Below are positions 22,983 through 34,797 of a stretch of DNA of 64,000 nucleotides, piece after piece. Where the stretch lies: NCBI GenBank assembly GCA_023374045.1, contig CM041781.1, positions 144,514,982 to 144,578,981 on the forward strand. The letters run 5' to 3'. How positions within the stretch are numbered: the first letter of the stretch is position 1; every line of letters begins with the position of its first letter. The notes beneath the pieces are model-generated. The model was not told the origin of the DNA. It saw only the letters and a list, made by a program, of their open reading frames with translations, and searched no databases. The translations under genes were made by a program, and so were the position numbers. The DNA comes from Limonium bicolor (lineage: Eukaryota; Streptophyta; Magnoliopsida; Caryophyllales; Plumbaginaceae).

Positions 22983-24077
22983 CTAGTAGAGCACCATGCC
23001 CATACAGACTGTGCAGCTAGGAGAGTGATATTTGATTTGCCAGACGGGACTCGCTTTGCTTTCTCTGGGAATGCAGTTCCATGTGCGCCTGTGGTTGTGT
23101 CGGCGATGCAGGCAGCCAGCTTCTTGAGGAAGGGCTGTCAGGGATTCTTGTGTTATCTGCCAGAGGTGCGTGAGGGATCAAGCTTGGAGAGCATCCCGAT
23201 CGTTAGAGAGTTCCCTGAGGTCTTCCAGGATGACGTGCCCGGACTTCCACCAGTGAGGGAGGTGGAGTTCACGATTGACTTAGCGCCAAAGACTCAGCCC
23301 ATCTCTAGGGCCCCTTACCGTATAAGTCCTGCAGAGTTGAAGGAGCTGAAGGTTCAGCTGCAGGAGTTGCTAGATAAGATCTTCATTCGCCCTAACGTTT
23401 CGCCTTGGGGAGCACTAGTGTTGTTTGTGAAGAAGAAGGATGGAACTTTCATATTGTGCATCGATTATAGGGAGCTGAACAAGGTAACCATCAAGAACCG
23501 CTATCCCTTTCCGCGTATTAACGACCTATTTGACCAGTTGGCGGGCGCCACAGTGTTCTTGAAGATAGATCTTCGTTCAGGCTACCATCAGTTGAGGATT
23601 AAGGCCGAGGATGTGCCTAAGTCCGCTTTTAGGACTCGTTATGGTCATTATGAGTTCTTAGTTATGTTTGGTTTGACTAATGCTCCCTTAGTGTTAATGG
23701 ATATGATGAACCGGGTTTTCAAACCCTATCTAGATCAGTTTGTAGTGGTCTTTATTGACGACATCTTGGTGTACTCCAAGAGCGCGAAGGAGCATGAGGA
23801 GCATCTGAGGATCATCCTACAGACGTTGAAGGATCGTGAGCTGTACGCTAAGCTGAAGAAGTGTGACTTCTCGCTAGACCGTGTGGTATTCTTGGGACAT
23901 GTAGTCTCGAAGGACTGTATCTCGGTGGATCCCAAGAAGATTAGAGTTGTGATGGAGTGGGCGAGGCCCACGAATGTTGTTGAGATTCGTAGTTTCCTTG
24001 GGTTAGCAGGGTATTACAGGAAGTTCGTTGAGGGGTTTTCTAAGATTGTATCCCCACTGACCCGTCTGTTGAGGTAG
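22983..24077 (+). pseudogene. pol: Reverse transcriptase region of G1
   Basis: The longest open piece starts at 23025. It carries the family's blocks in order: [14 protein letters not shown], the VKKKDGTF finger motif, LCIDYRELN, the RYPFPRI block, [10 protein letters not shown], and the catalytic FIDD box (about 23751-23762), then the thumb and [17 protein letters not shown] is changed to MFGL. It ends at a TAG (24075-24077) within the link to RNase H. It would copy RNA to cDNA in the particle. Confidence 0.92.
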
Positions 24078-24569
24078 GAGATCAAGTATGAGTGGAGTGA
24101 GGCTTGCGAGCAGAGCTTCCTGGAGATTAAGAAGAGATTGACGACCACACCGATTCTGACCTTGCCGTCTGGGACCGAGGGCTTCGAGGTCTTCTATGAT
24201 GCGTCCCATAAGGGACTTGGATGTGTCTTGATGCAGCGGGGTAAGGTAGTGGCTTATGGCTCTCGGCAGCTGAAGCCCTATGAGAAAAACTACCCTACCC
24301 ACAATCTAGAGTTGTCAGCGGTAGTTTTCGCGCTGAAGATTTTGAGGCATTATCTGTATGGAGCGTCATGTAAGGTTTACACGGACCACAAGAGTCTCAA
24401 GTATTTGTTCACTCAGAAGGAGCTGAACTTGAGACAGAGGAGGTGGTTGGAGCTACTTCATGACTACGATTTAGAGATCCTCCACCACCCTGGTAGAGCG
24501 AACGTTGTGGAAGATGCATTGAGTCGGAGAGGTGCTCCGAGTGTAGCTTGTGCTTTGACAGGAGTTTAG
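24078..24569 (+). pseudogene. pol: RNase H region of G1
   Basis: Same frame as the RT. Acidic residues are in FYDAS, in [11 protein letters not shown] and in YTDHKSLKY; the region ends with the [10 protein letters not shown] motif. Stops follow at 24567 and 24588. It would remove the RNA strand after copying. Confidence 0.9.
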
Positions 24570-25889
24570 AGGTCCGCCTTAGAGCTTTAGCGTATGGGCG
24601 TTTGGGTAGTCAGACCAGCCAGTGCCAGTATGATAGCAGCGCTTCAGGTTCAGTCTTCGTTGGCTGACAGGATCAGAGTCGGTCAGGAGTCACATTCAGC
24701 TTTAGGCCGAATCAGAGAGGGGCTGTCTTCAGAGCAGAGTTCAGACTTCAGTATCTCCAGTGATGGTTGTCTGTGTTTTAGAGGTCAGGTGTGTGTGCCG
24801 GCTGATGTGGTTCTACGCAGGGAGATCCTTCAGGAGGCGCATGGAGCTCCATACTCAGTTCACCCTGGAGGGGTGAAGATGTATCGGGATCTTAGGGAGT
24901 CATTTTGGTGGCCTGGGATGAAGCGTGACATCTCTGAGTTCGTGTCAAAGTGCCAGACTTGTCAGTAGGTTAAGGCTGAGCACCAGAGGCCAGCGGGTTT
25001 GCTTCAGCCACTTCCCATTCCTGAGTGGAAGTGGGAGATTGTGGGGATGGACTTCATCATGGGGTTGCCTATGACCCCTTTAAGCTGTGATGTTGTGTGG
25101 GTGATAGTTGATCGACTGACGAAGTCCGCCCACTTCCTGCCTGTGAAGAAGACTTTCAGTTTGGAGCGTTTGGCTCGTCTGTATCTCGATGAGATAGTGA
25201 GGCTGCATGGTGTGCCTACTACTATAGTTTCTGATCATGATCCACGCTTTGTTTCGAGATTTTGGCACAGTTTGCATAAGGCCTTGGGTACGAATCTAGC
25301 TTTCAGTTCAGCCTACCATCCTCAGTCAGATGGCTAGACAGAGAGGACTAATCAAGTCCTGGAGGACATGCTCCGCGCATGTGTCCTAGATTTTGGAGGT
25401 AGCTGGGAGCAGCACGTGACTCTGATCGAGTTTGCTTACAACAACAGCTTTCAGGCGAGCATTGGTATGGCTCCGTTTGAAGCGTTGTATGGTAGGAGAT
25501 GCAGGTCCCCCACTTGTTGGGATGACCTGAAGAAGAGGGTCTTGGTTGGACCCGAGCTGGTGCAAGGAGCAGTAGAGAAGATCAGGATGATTCGAGAGCG
25601 TCTGCTTATTGCTCAGATTAGACAGAAGTGCTACACAGACCAGAGGCGCAAACCGCTTGAGTTTGATGTTGGTGACCACGTCTATCTACAAGTGTCGCCG
25701 GTTAGAGGTGTGGTCCGGTTTGGGAAACGTGGGAAGCTTAGCCCGAGGTTCGTAGGACCTTTTGAGATCTTAGAGCGGATTGGCCCTGTGGCATATCATC
25801 TAGCTTTGCCTCCATCATTGTCTGCTGTCCACAGTGTTTTCCATGTTTCGATGTTGAGGAAGTACTTGCATGATCCGTCTCATGTGATC
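24570..25889 (+). pseudogene. pol: Integrase region of G1, broken
   Basis: Same frame. The H-H-C-C zinc-binding N-terminus lies around 24838-24965 (HPGGVKMYRDL ... CQTCQ). The catalytic Asp residues are in GMDFIMGLP and in VSDHDPRF, and the Glu is in VLEDMLRAC. Stops are at 24966 and 25335. The C-terminal part includes RFGKRGKLSPRFVGPFEIL. It would insert the cDNA into the chromosome. Confidence 0.9.
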
Positions 25890-26090
25890 GACTATAGTCA
25901 GCTTCAGCTGAGAGAGGATTTCAGTTACGAGGCGGTGCCTACCCGCATTCTAGCCAGAGATGTGCGTCGGCTTCGTAGTAAGACCCTACCTATGGTTAAG
26001 GTGCATTGGTCTGATCAGTCAGAACGTGAAGCGACTTTGGAGCTCGAAGATGAGCTACGTGCCAAGTTTCCCTCCCTTTTCGATCAGTGA
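25890..26090 (+). pseudogene. pol: Chromodomain end of G1 integrase
   Basis: The last ~60 residues read like the chromodomain tail of Tekay/Del elements: LRSKTLPMVKVHW ... ELEDELRAKFPSLF. The usual ATW is ATL here. Such tails direct integration to heterochromatin. The frame ends at 26088-26090, about 45 bp before the 3' LTR. Confidence 0.8.
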
Positions 26091-26098
26091 GGTGAGTC

Positions 26099-26134
26099 AA
26101 TTTCGAGGATGAAATTCTTTTAAGGGGGAGGTGA
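26099..26134 (+). promoter_or_regulatory. Polypurine tract and adjacent hairpin, G1
   Basis: AATTTC/GAAATT around GAGGAT (26099-26116) is followed by TTTTAAGGGGGAGGTGA ending immediately before the 3' LTR. It primes plus-strand DNA. Confidence 0.85.
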
Positions 26135-27094
26135 TGTTATAACCCGTATAATTGCAAACATTATTTTATATCCGTTACAGTGTTATTCTAAGTTGGATTA
26201 AATTCTTTGCTATCAGTTGGGACGTCAGGGGCATTGTTTTAATTGCCAAGGACAAGGAGGTCATTCGATTAATTAATTAAGGTAATTAATTTATCTGATT
26301 TATAAGGAAAGGGTTCCCTTATTTCTTCTATTTTCTTCTAATCGTTTCATCACGTCAGTTCAGTCGTGTAGAGTGTTCTCCATCGTAGTGCTGAACGACA
26401 GTTTTTCCCCTCTCTCTCAACTCTCTAGTTCTCCTCCTCTGCTATGAATTCTAGTGTTGCTGCTGCGATCCGGTTGGAATCTATGCTGCTGTGTGATTTT
26501 GTCCGCCTTCAGGTTTGGTTCTCGAATTTCAGATTAGTAAATTAGAGGAAGTTCCCCTCCTCTGCGGTTTCTGATTTCGGTTGTTTGCTGTGATGAATTC
26601 AGAAATTGTGCCTCTGCGTTTGGATTCGTGATTTGCGTGAGGCTGCTGCTCAACAGTGTTGCATTTTTTCTGCACACTTGGTTCAGGTTTGTGTTGCAGA
26701 TTTTGGTGTTTTCCAGTTCTAGATTCCTTCTCTTTGTTTCTGATTTTGGGTTCGTTGTTGTGGGATTCAGTGGTCTTAGGTTCGTGTTCAGTTGCTGGGT
26801 TGTTCGGGCTCCGCTTGTAGTTTCAGATCAGTGGGAATTCATCTGCTAACTGAGGTAGGTGGTTGCTTGATTCGGTGTGGAAGTTCAACCATGGGGATAT
26901 TGCAAGGTTTTATCATCTGTTTTGTGTGCAGATTTTGATTGTTGTTGGTTGTTTGATTGCGTTTTTGAATGGCTAAAACCCCATGGCTCTCTGTGTCTAA
27001 GGCTGATTTGGTGTGTGTACTGTTTTGACAAGTGGTGATGGTGATTTGCGTTATTTTTCTGCTCTATTCGTCTTTTAGAAATTGCAGTTTTCGC

Positions 27095-27370
27095 GCTGTC
27101 CGAACTTCTATCCTATCTTTGAAGTTCGGACAGCGTGCTTTGCGCTTCTGTATTTTCGAGTTCGGGGCGTGTCCGAACTTCGGTCCGAACTTTGATGTTC
27201 GGACACACCCCAGTTTTCTGACTTCAAACTCGGACTTCACCACGTAACTTTTTCCGTAAAACGACCGAACATCAGTCCGAACTTCGATGTTCAGACACTC
27301 TGAATTTCCCTTATGTTTTCAAATCGACTTGTGTCCGAACTTCAACGTCAGGACACAAGTTTCGTACACC
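27095..27370. repeat. Tandem inverted-arm array in 3' LTR of G1
   Basis: Copy of 20594-20857 with a few substitutions and one extra inverted arm near 27180. Confidence 0.75.
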
Positions 27371-27604
27371 TTATTGTTTTCAGCGTAACTCCTTCGTTTG
27401 AACTCCGATTTGAGTGCCGTTTGCGGCGTCGGATTCCTTTTGATCTGTACTACTGATTTATGACTGTTTTGGCATATTTAAATGCAAGTTTACCTCTGAT
27501 TATGAAATCCCTCTGTTTTGGGACATAATACTTTGTTTTTCTAAGCCGTGAATGGCTGGGTAGAGCTAGTCCGTGGTATACCATGTAGATGTCGTTCTGA
27601 GTGT

Positions 27605-27609
27605 GGGTC
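27605..27609. repeat. Target site duplication of element C, left copy (GGGTC)
   Basis: GGGTC precedes TGTAACACCCC and recurs at 58613-58617. The 5' LTR of G1 has the matching empty site (near 21090) with slight divergence. Confidence 0.92.
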
Positions 27610-28769
27610 TGTAACACCCCAACCCGAAATCCAATAACCTGAACGATGGTAGCTCCCAAAAATAACTAGAAATACAGCGGAAATATATACATAACAACGG
27701 GTGGTGCTACAACGCCGCTAGTCACCCATGTGACTAACAAGGCTACTCCAACTTAATTTACAAATGATGCGGTCTGAGTACTGAATACAAACCTCTTAAA
27801 CCAACAGAAGATAATAATAAAAGTACAATACTGAATGATGACACCGGTGGTAATAACCCATTTCTTAATTCTACCCCACCTACACTCGGTCGGGCAATCT
27901 CTTCATTCTTCAGGTACCTGGAATTATTTAGCCATGAAACGGCTCAGCAAAATAATTTGCCGGTATGAAATCGTGCAACCCACAAGCTACTAGGCCACAC
28001 CAACTAATTGTCGAATACATGCAGTTCATTTATAAAGCTGTAAATAAGCATAGTCTGATAATAACAAGTATCCATACAAGGACAATAATGTCACATAGAA
28101 CAAGACTCAGAAGGTCGAGTTAGCTGAACTGAATTATCTGATAGCTGTCGGGTCCACACAGTGGGACTGACAGATGTATAAAAGTATATCAATATAGTGG
28201 AGGTATAGTGACCTCGTTAAGATTGAAAGGTTGGGTATAAAAACCCCAGGAGATAACGTAGTTAAACCCTGAACTGAGAGCGTGGGGAATAGAATCCCAC
28301 TAGAGGAATGAAGTCTTCCTCAAACTGAACTGATGGGCCTTAGAAACCCGAGAGGAATAGAGTCTTCCTCAAACTGAAATGTTTCGTCGCGACGCAGATA
28401 GGAGACGACCTGAGACAGGTACACTCCTGTAGCATGCATGGCCAGATCCAACTGGGCTCCTCGTTCTCGTAGTATAGAGTTGTTAAGTGTCATAAAGACG
28501 TTAAACAAGAACACAATGTATTGTCAATTATCACATTTAGGATAATGACGTTATTATAAAGTGAAGTTAGTGAGAGACTTGAGTACAAGTCCTCGGTATC
28601 TGAAGCGCAGGTATTTAATCCACTGGTATAGTAGTGTTTGTATGCGTGGGACATACACGAGTAGTCAGCATCATTCACGCACATAAAATAATACAACAGC
28701 GCACAAGAGTAAACAACATTTTACATTAATTATCTTGGTCGTTAATTCAAACAACAGATAGCACACAAG

Positions 28770-28783
28770 CCGGTGTAATCCGG
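28770..28783 (-). other. LTR core hairpin, 3' LTR of C
   Basis: CCGG/CCGG stem around TGTAAT inside the conserved GCACACAAG ... AAGCAG block, about 1.17 kb from the U5 end. Copies at 53999-54012 and, in LTR D, 63357-63370. Confidence 0.5.
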
Positions 28784-29448
28784 TAGAAAGCAGACTGCAA
28801 TAATTCCATACCGTTCACCGTAGACTGTACTTGTTTAGTTCCCGGTCAACGTCTGGTCAAACAATGTCCTAGAAATAGGATTAATCTGAGAGTGTTAATT
28901 TATGTAACTCTCGTATAATAATTTTATTGTTTCATGAAACGATTTCATATTCGTTATTTCATGTGAGGTTTATTCCTTTATATTTAGGTAGTTCTTTTAA
29001 CCTCTTTCCCTTATAATTAATTAAGGTACTTATATATTTCCAAAACATGTAGTCCTAACTTATAAGACTTATATTGTGTGGTAATTTCTTTTAATTACCT
29101 TATGATTGGATGTATAACTTATTTGTCACTCCATATGGTATTTCTAAATCTTTTAATGTATAAATATATATACATATTTATTCAGGCACTATATTTGTTA
29201 TTTATTCTTAATTGTCTAAGTGACATAACAACTTTATAATTTCTTAACTATATTTATATGTCACACTTGGACATTATATTCTTATAATTCTTTGTCATTC
29301 TCCTCTTAACCATAAATAATATTTATTGGTTACAATTAAATTCCTTATAACTATATAACCATAGTTTTAATCCCTTAATCACTTATTCTCATTCCCTTTT
29401 GATTTACTTGAAAATCTAAAAATATATATATTTCACACACATGTATTA

Positions 29449-29979
29449 TTTATGTTAGAGTAAATTACTCAGAACCCCCTTGAGGATTGGGCATAATATA
29501 GTTAACCCCCTTGTGTTTATCATAATTATTGGTAACCACCTTGAGGTTATAGTATCTTTGACCATAAGCCCCCGAACTATAAATCCGTTATCAAAACATT
29601 AACCATGTGTTGACCCATCAGCTTAATCACATTATTAATGTGAACCTAGACAACAAAACTGCTTAATCAACATTGTTTAACTCTCCTTTATCCCAATTAA
29701 GATGTATTTTCGAGCTAGGGTTGATTTTTTTCAGACAATAAGAAGGCTGATTAAGCAGTGTTTTTTGTCCACCATGTTATTAATAATGAGAAAGAGGGAG
29801 TAGAAGTTGATGGGTCAGCACGTGGTTAACGTTTTGATAATAGAATTATAGTTCGGGGGTTCATAGTCAAAAATACTGTAACCTCAAGGAGGTTACCAAT
29901 AATTATGATAAACACAAGGGGGTTAACTGTATTATGCCCAATACTCAAGGGGGTTCCGAGTAATTTACCCTTTATGTTA
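29449..29979. mobile_element. Mutator-type MITE with 9-bp target duplication
   Basis: The element at 29458-29970 (513 bp) begins GAGTAAATTACTC and ends GAGTAATTTACCC. The two ends are inverted repeats of about 190 bp, making most of it a fold-back. TTTATGTTA flanks both sides (29449-29457 and 29971-29979). The other LTR of C has the single empty site at 54679-54687. The 9-bp duplication and long terminal inverted repeats fit a non-autonomous Mutator-like element; it has no coding capacity. Confidence 0.9.
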
Positions 29980-31650
29980 TTTATATATAATTGTCTAAAT
30001 GACATAACCTCTTAATAAATCTCAATTTATATTTACATGTCATACATGGACATGTTATTAACATATCTTTTATTAATTACAAACTAAACCCAAATAATAT
30101 TATTCCTTTTACAAGTAAATTACTTATGCTTGTATATCATATTGTTTTAATTCCTTAAATCCTTAAATCATAATTTTCTTTTCTAAATATCTTAAATAAC
30201 CATATAGGACCTACAAATATTTTTAATCTCATAATTACAACATACTTTTCGGTTAATATATTATAACCTCATTTATTTCTTAAACTTTACATTAAACTCC
30301 AAAACACATTATATTACATAGTTTTATTTCCTTAAATAATTAATTCACTAAACCACCACCATATATATAGTAATTATTATTTGAACACTTTAACTTTTAT
30401 AAATCACCAACTAGCCTCATTAATTTTCGGCTTTGTCTTAGAATTTCTTATAATTACACTTAACCCCAAAACTTTACATAATTTATATATTCACTTATAA
30501 ACTATAGTTTTAATATTTAATTTCCTTAATAACCAAGTGGACACTTATATTTCTACAAATTGTGAATTCGCCCCATATAAAATCTTATTTTATATTTAAA
30601 CTCTTATAGATTTTATATTCACCCCATAACTTTTATAAACTTAATATCTCATGTCATAAATCATTTTAACTTAAAGGTTTCGGTCAATATTTTGACCATA
30701 GTCTAATTTCACACTTAATACATTAATATACCAATAAACTTATGTGTTCCTCGGTTTTACACCAAACCTTTTAAAATTTACATTTTAACCACATAACTTA
30801 TAAACTAGCCATCTAAAGACTTGTAGCTATTTTAAATATTCCCAAAATTTATAGTTTAAGTTAATATGCTTATATATTTCGAAAATCACCAATTTAAACA
30901 TTTTATGTTCGGCCTTAATTAAATATTGACCATATGATCTTTAAACTTGATTTAAACCTTATAATAAATTCATATAATTGTATATAAGCCATATAGCACT
31001 TCCAAAAATTATGCTAATGACTTAGAATGATTATAAACTCAAAATAGAGCAATTAATACTTAAATATTTCGGTTTGAATAAATGTGTATCCTAATTAATT
31101 TTTGTGACACATATTTATACCTTAAGGTAATAATCTTACCTTATATGTTATAAATTATTTTATTGACATCATAGTCCATATATTTTCGGCCTTAATTTAT
31201 CTAAGGGTTACACTAAATTTTTATATCAAAGTTTGAAACATAAATCAACCTTAAACTTAATAAACCTTAATTATATATACTTACTTCTTAATTCAAGACA
31301 ATTCTTGTACTTGATTTCTCCTTGAATTCCAAGCTCTCCAAATGCTATTTTGATGAAGGTATTTTCGGCCACCTTATACACATGTTGGAGATCTATTTGT
31401 TAGACTTCTAACAAGAATTTATAAATAATATTTGGAGTAGTTTTATAAGAGTTTACCTTAGGAATTTTTCAAGGGATTTTTAGTAGACCTTGAGAGGATT
31501 GTAGATCTAGATTTCCTTCATGAAATGATGAAGAGAATATAGGTTTAGAAGCTCAAGAATTCGTCACTAATTATAGACACCATATGGAGGAAGATAAGGA
31601 TCACCTCATCTTACCGAAATTTCCAGATTGTGCACTCTCTGCGGTTTTTG

Positions 31651-32005
31651 TCACCCAGAGCTGAAATGACTACGAAAATTAATGATCCTTATATGCCTGG
31701 AAATCTAATTCAAAGAGGAACAACTTTCGTGTTGAGAAGATTTTGAGAAAACTTACGGAAAATTCATAATATCTCCCGAACTGAGACCTATTGAACAGAT
31801 TTCTGCTGTGAACCACTTCGCCTTCTTTTGTTCACCCAGAACTGAATACACCATGAAAATTAATGTTCTTTATATGTATGGAAAGCTAATTCGAAGAGGA
31901 ACAAGTTTGATGTTGGGAAGATTTCGAGATAACTTACTGAAAATTACAGAATATCTCCCGAAGTCAGACCTCTTGAACAGATCTGCTACTTGACTCTTGC
32001 TTTGT
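31651..32005. repeat. ~181-bp tandem duplication in 3' LTR of C
   Basis: Two diverged units starting TCACCCAGA at 31651 and 31832 share stretches such as AAAATTAATG and ATATCTCCCGAA. The 5' LTR has the same pair (56357-56700). A 61-codon ORF inside is probably chance. Confidence 0.7.
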
Positions 32006-33915
32006 AGAATTAGCTAGGAATTTTGACATAGAATGGAGTTAGAACTTAAACCTCCATTGTTGGGGCTTGAAGCTAGGAAAGAAGAAGAAGAAAAGAGGGC
32101 AAGGAGGTTACCCAAACCTGCCAAGTGCAGGCAAGGAAGAATGAAACTCTTACGTAAGTCTTAAGGTAAGAAGGTAGGAATTTCTTTCTTCTTTTTGACA
32201 TTAAAATTGTTTAGTTTCTTTTTCCTTTGTTTATTCCACATTATTGGCTCAATTAATTCTCTTAGTTGATGTATGAATCGGCCATGTGCTGGAGAATAAT
32301 GGAGTTTTGCTTGATGATTGAAAACTAGAAGACAAAGGAAGATAAAGGTAGGTGTTTTCTTTTGAATTATCAAAGTAGAATATATGTCATATCCTCATTC
32401 TCCTTGTTCTCTCACGTATGGTATATGTAGATAGCATCTGATTTTTTTTATGTTTTAAAACACTAGAACATGGCTAGGTTGGTAGGCTTTTTAATTGAAT
32501 TTATATAAGGCAAATAAGCCTTCTTTTGCTTGTCAAAATTGGACACCTAAGGCATAGGAATTCAATTGTTCTTTGTTGTATAAAACAATAGACTTTTGTT
32601 GTATTAGGCAATGGACTTGGCATTATTAGGTAGCTGTCTTTTTTACTACTTTGACAGCATCAAGTCCCTTTTTTTTGTATGAAAATCGGCTAGCACATGA
32701 AGAGTAACATGGGCATTTTGTTTGTTTCTTGCAAGTTGTAAAAGGTGAGTCTAGTTTGTATAATTAATTGCTTTGTTTTTCTTTTCTAACTTTGCTTGCT
32801 GTCTTCTTGTTGTTTGTTGCAGGTCATACGTAGGAGGAGGCTCCCATTTGACTACAATTAATTGTTACTTCCTCATTTAATATATGCTAGGTGAGTCACA
32901 TTAGCATTAGGCATTATTTTGTTAAAATCTAGCCAAACAAGACCAAAAAAAACGCATGGTATAGGGCTCAAATGGAATTAATTTTTCATTTGATTTTTGT
33001 TACACTATATTGCACTAAGACCATACTAATATGTGTAATAGGTTCCAGCATTTATTTGGTACATTTATATGATGGAGAAAGATGAAACTTTTAAGGTAAA
33101 AATGGTGATTTCTAGTATCTTTTTGATGATAAAATCGCCCCTATTTGTACTATGAATTTAGTACTGCCATCAATTGATTTAGATGGTAATTTTATCCACT
33201 TTTAATACTGTCAACTCGTGGCTCCTCAAAAATTTCAAGGTAATTGCGTAAAACGCATTTTCGTGACACCCGAAGGTGCGTTTTTGTGCTTTAAGGATTT
33301 TTCTGGAAATTAATTAGTCGCTATGACTTCCAAGTGTTTATAAACACTTATTATAGTAAATAAACATATACTAAGATGTTACATTGAGTTATATGGGGTT
33401 ATATCAACCCGTGACATAATTTACGGGCCATCGGGACACTCTCGGGCCAAAAAGGAGCGCTAAGAAATCCTCCTGTGGTTTTTGCTGAATTTTGAGAAAC
33501 CACTTTGTGGGTTCTCTTTAGAATAATTAATAATGATGTTAGGAACTCTAGGAATTAATTTTATAGGAGTTCGTGCCACCTCGGCACTCCTCCGGACTTT
33601 TCGTGCTTTAAGGAGCGGGCGTGGCGCGGCGTGAGCACTCTCGAGCATTTTGCGTATTTGACTGAATATAGCATAGGGAATATGTTTATATATTCATATA
33701 ATGAGTGTATGACCATTTGGTTTAAGTTTTAGAAGGTCATACAAGGTCATGCTCGATCACATGTTTCTAAGGCGTTTTAGCGTTTATGGAGAAACGACTA
33801 TTTTTACGTAACGTTCTCATGCATGGGTTTGCATGCGTACGAGAAATGATTTATATTAGGATTATTGTCCATAAAATAATGGTTTAATAATATTAATTAG
33901 ATTTGGGGTATTTCA

Positions 33916-33952
33916 ATCTACCCCCCTTAAAAAAGGACTTCGCCCCGAAGTC
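33916..33952 (-). promoter_or_regulatory. Polypurine tract and adjacent hairpin, element C
   Basis: In element sense GACTTCG / CGAAGTC around three bases (33936-33952) precedes a TTTTTTAAGGGGGGTAGAT tract at the 3' LTR border. Confidence 0.85.
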
Positions 33953-34387
33953 TCATATCTAAATTATAAGGTTGTGGGGAATCAAGTTCCACTAAGTATC
34001 CACAACTCAATCTAGTTTTTAGGGATCGAGTCCCAAGTCTCTATATTCCTAAGTTCACAGTGTACATCAAACACAACAGGAATACTTTGGAACAATACAG
34101 TGTAATGTAATAACACAGTCAATTTTCATATCTAATAGTGCAGCGTAGTGCACATAAACTTTTTATTGTAGTGTAACAAGGTACACACCAACAAGTAGAA
34201 GTACAAAGTACATTCAAATACAGTGTTACACAAGAACACATACAAGACAAAGTCACTGTCACTGAAATGCACCAAAGTACAACAAAATGCATACTGAACA
34301 GTGTTACACAAGAACACATACAAATCACAGTGCAACCGTACAATGAAAGTGTACTTTCGTGCTAAATATGCTAAAACGCAGTAGGCT

Positions 34388-34424
34388 CTCCCCCCCTTAA
34401 AAAGAGGGGTACGCCCCCGTACCC
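34388..34424 (-). promoter_or_regulatory. Second polypurine tract with hairpin, element C
   Basis: In element sense GGGTACG / CGTACCC around four bases (34407-34424) is followed by CTCTTTTTAAGGGGGG. The segment closely resembles 48968-49000 of E, directly after the end of pol. Confidence 0.7.
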
Positions 34425-34434
34425 TAGACTAGAC

Positions 34435-34797
34435 TCACTTGTCTGTAATTAGCGGGCAATCTTCACTCTTATTTGAAAACTTATGATTAATTAAAGAAAG
34501 CCTCCCGGCTGTAAGATTAGGTGGGTATAGCACATTTTTGGTTAAGATACGTGAAACACGTTGTGCATTTCCCTTGAGCTCAGTAGATAATTTTAACTGA
34601 TGGGACCACCCGCTTCTGCTGCGTACTCTGATTAAGTAATGTTTAATCATTTGGAATAGTTTAAATGCGTCGGTGGTATTTAAGTTTTTGTTCACATGTG
34701 GTTGATGAGTTGTTTCACCATTTTTCTTCATTGTCATTGTTGACCTTGACTGGACTTCTGTCCGTTTACGGGGTATTGCCCCTAAGAATTCATGCAT
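34435..34797 (-). pseudogene. Relic of pol 3' end (integrase C-terminal region), element C
   Basis: A 120-codon minus-strand ORF ends just before the second purine tract. In DNA alignment by eye its second half matches the integrase C-terminal region of E: GCGGGTGG, then CTGAGCT, GTTTCAC and GGAGGCTTTC against E's 48645-48775. The peptide has drifted (STELKGN against PAELGKV in E) and the chromodomain is not recognisable. I take it for a decayed remnant rather than a working gene. It ties C to an E-like ancestor. Confidence 0.5.

Larger units (their letters stand above)
26135..27609 (+). mobile_element. 3' LTR of G1, first part
   Basis: It begins TGTTATAACC as the 5' LTR does and runs to GAGTGTGGGTC, where element C is inserted. 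The rest continues at 58618-59077. Confidence 0.95.
27610..33915 (-). mobile_element. 3' LTR of element C (6.3 kb including a MITE)
   Basis: Starts TGTAACACCCC (U5 end reversed) and ends TATTTCA before the purine tract. The stretch from about 28920 to 31300 is extremely AT-rich. It holds the MITE at 29458-29970, a ~180-bp tandem duplication (31651-32005) and the CCGG core hairpin (28770-28783). Small ORFs inside are not convincing. Confidence 0.9.
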
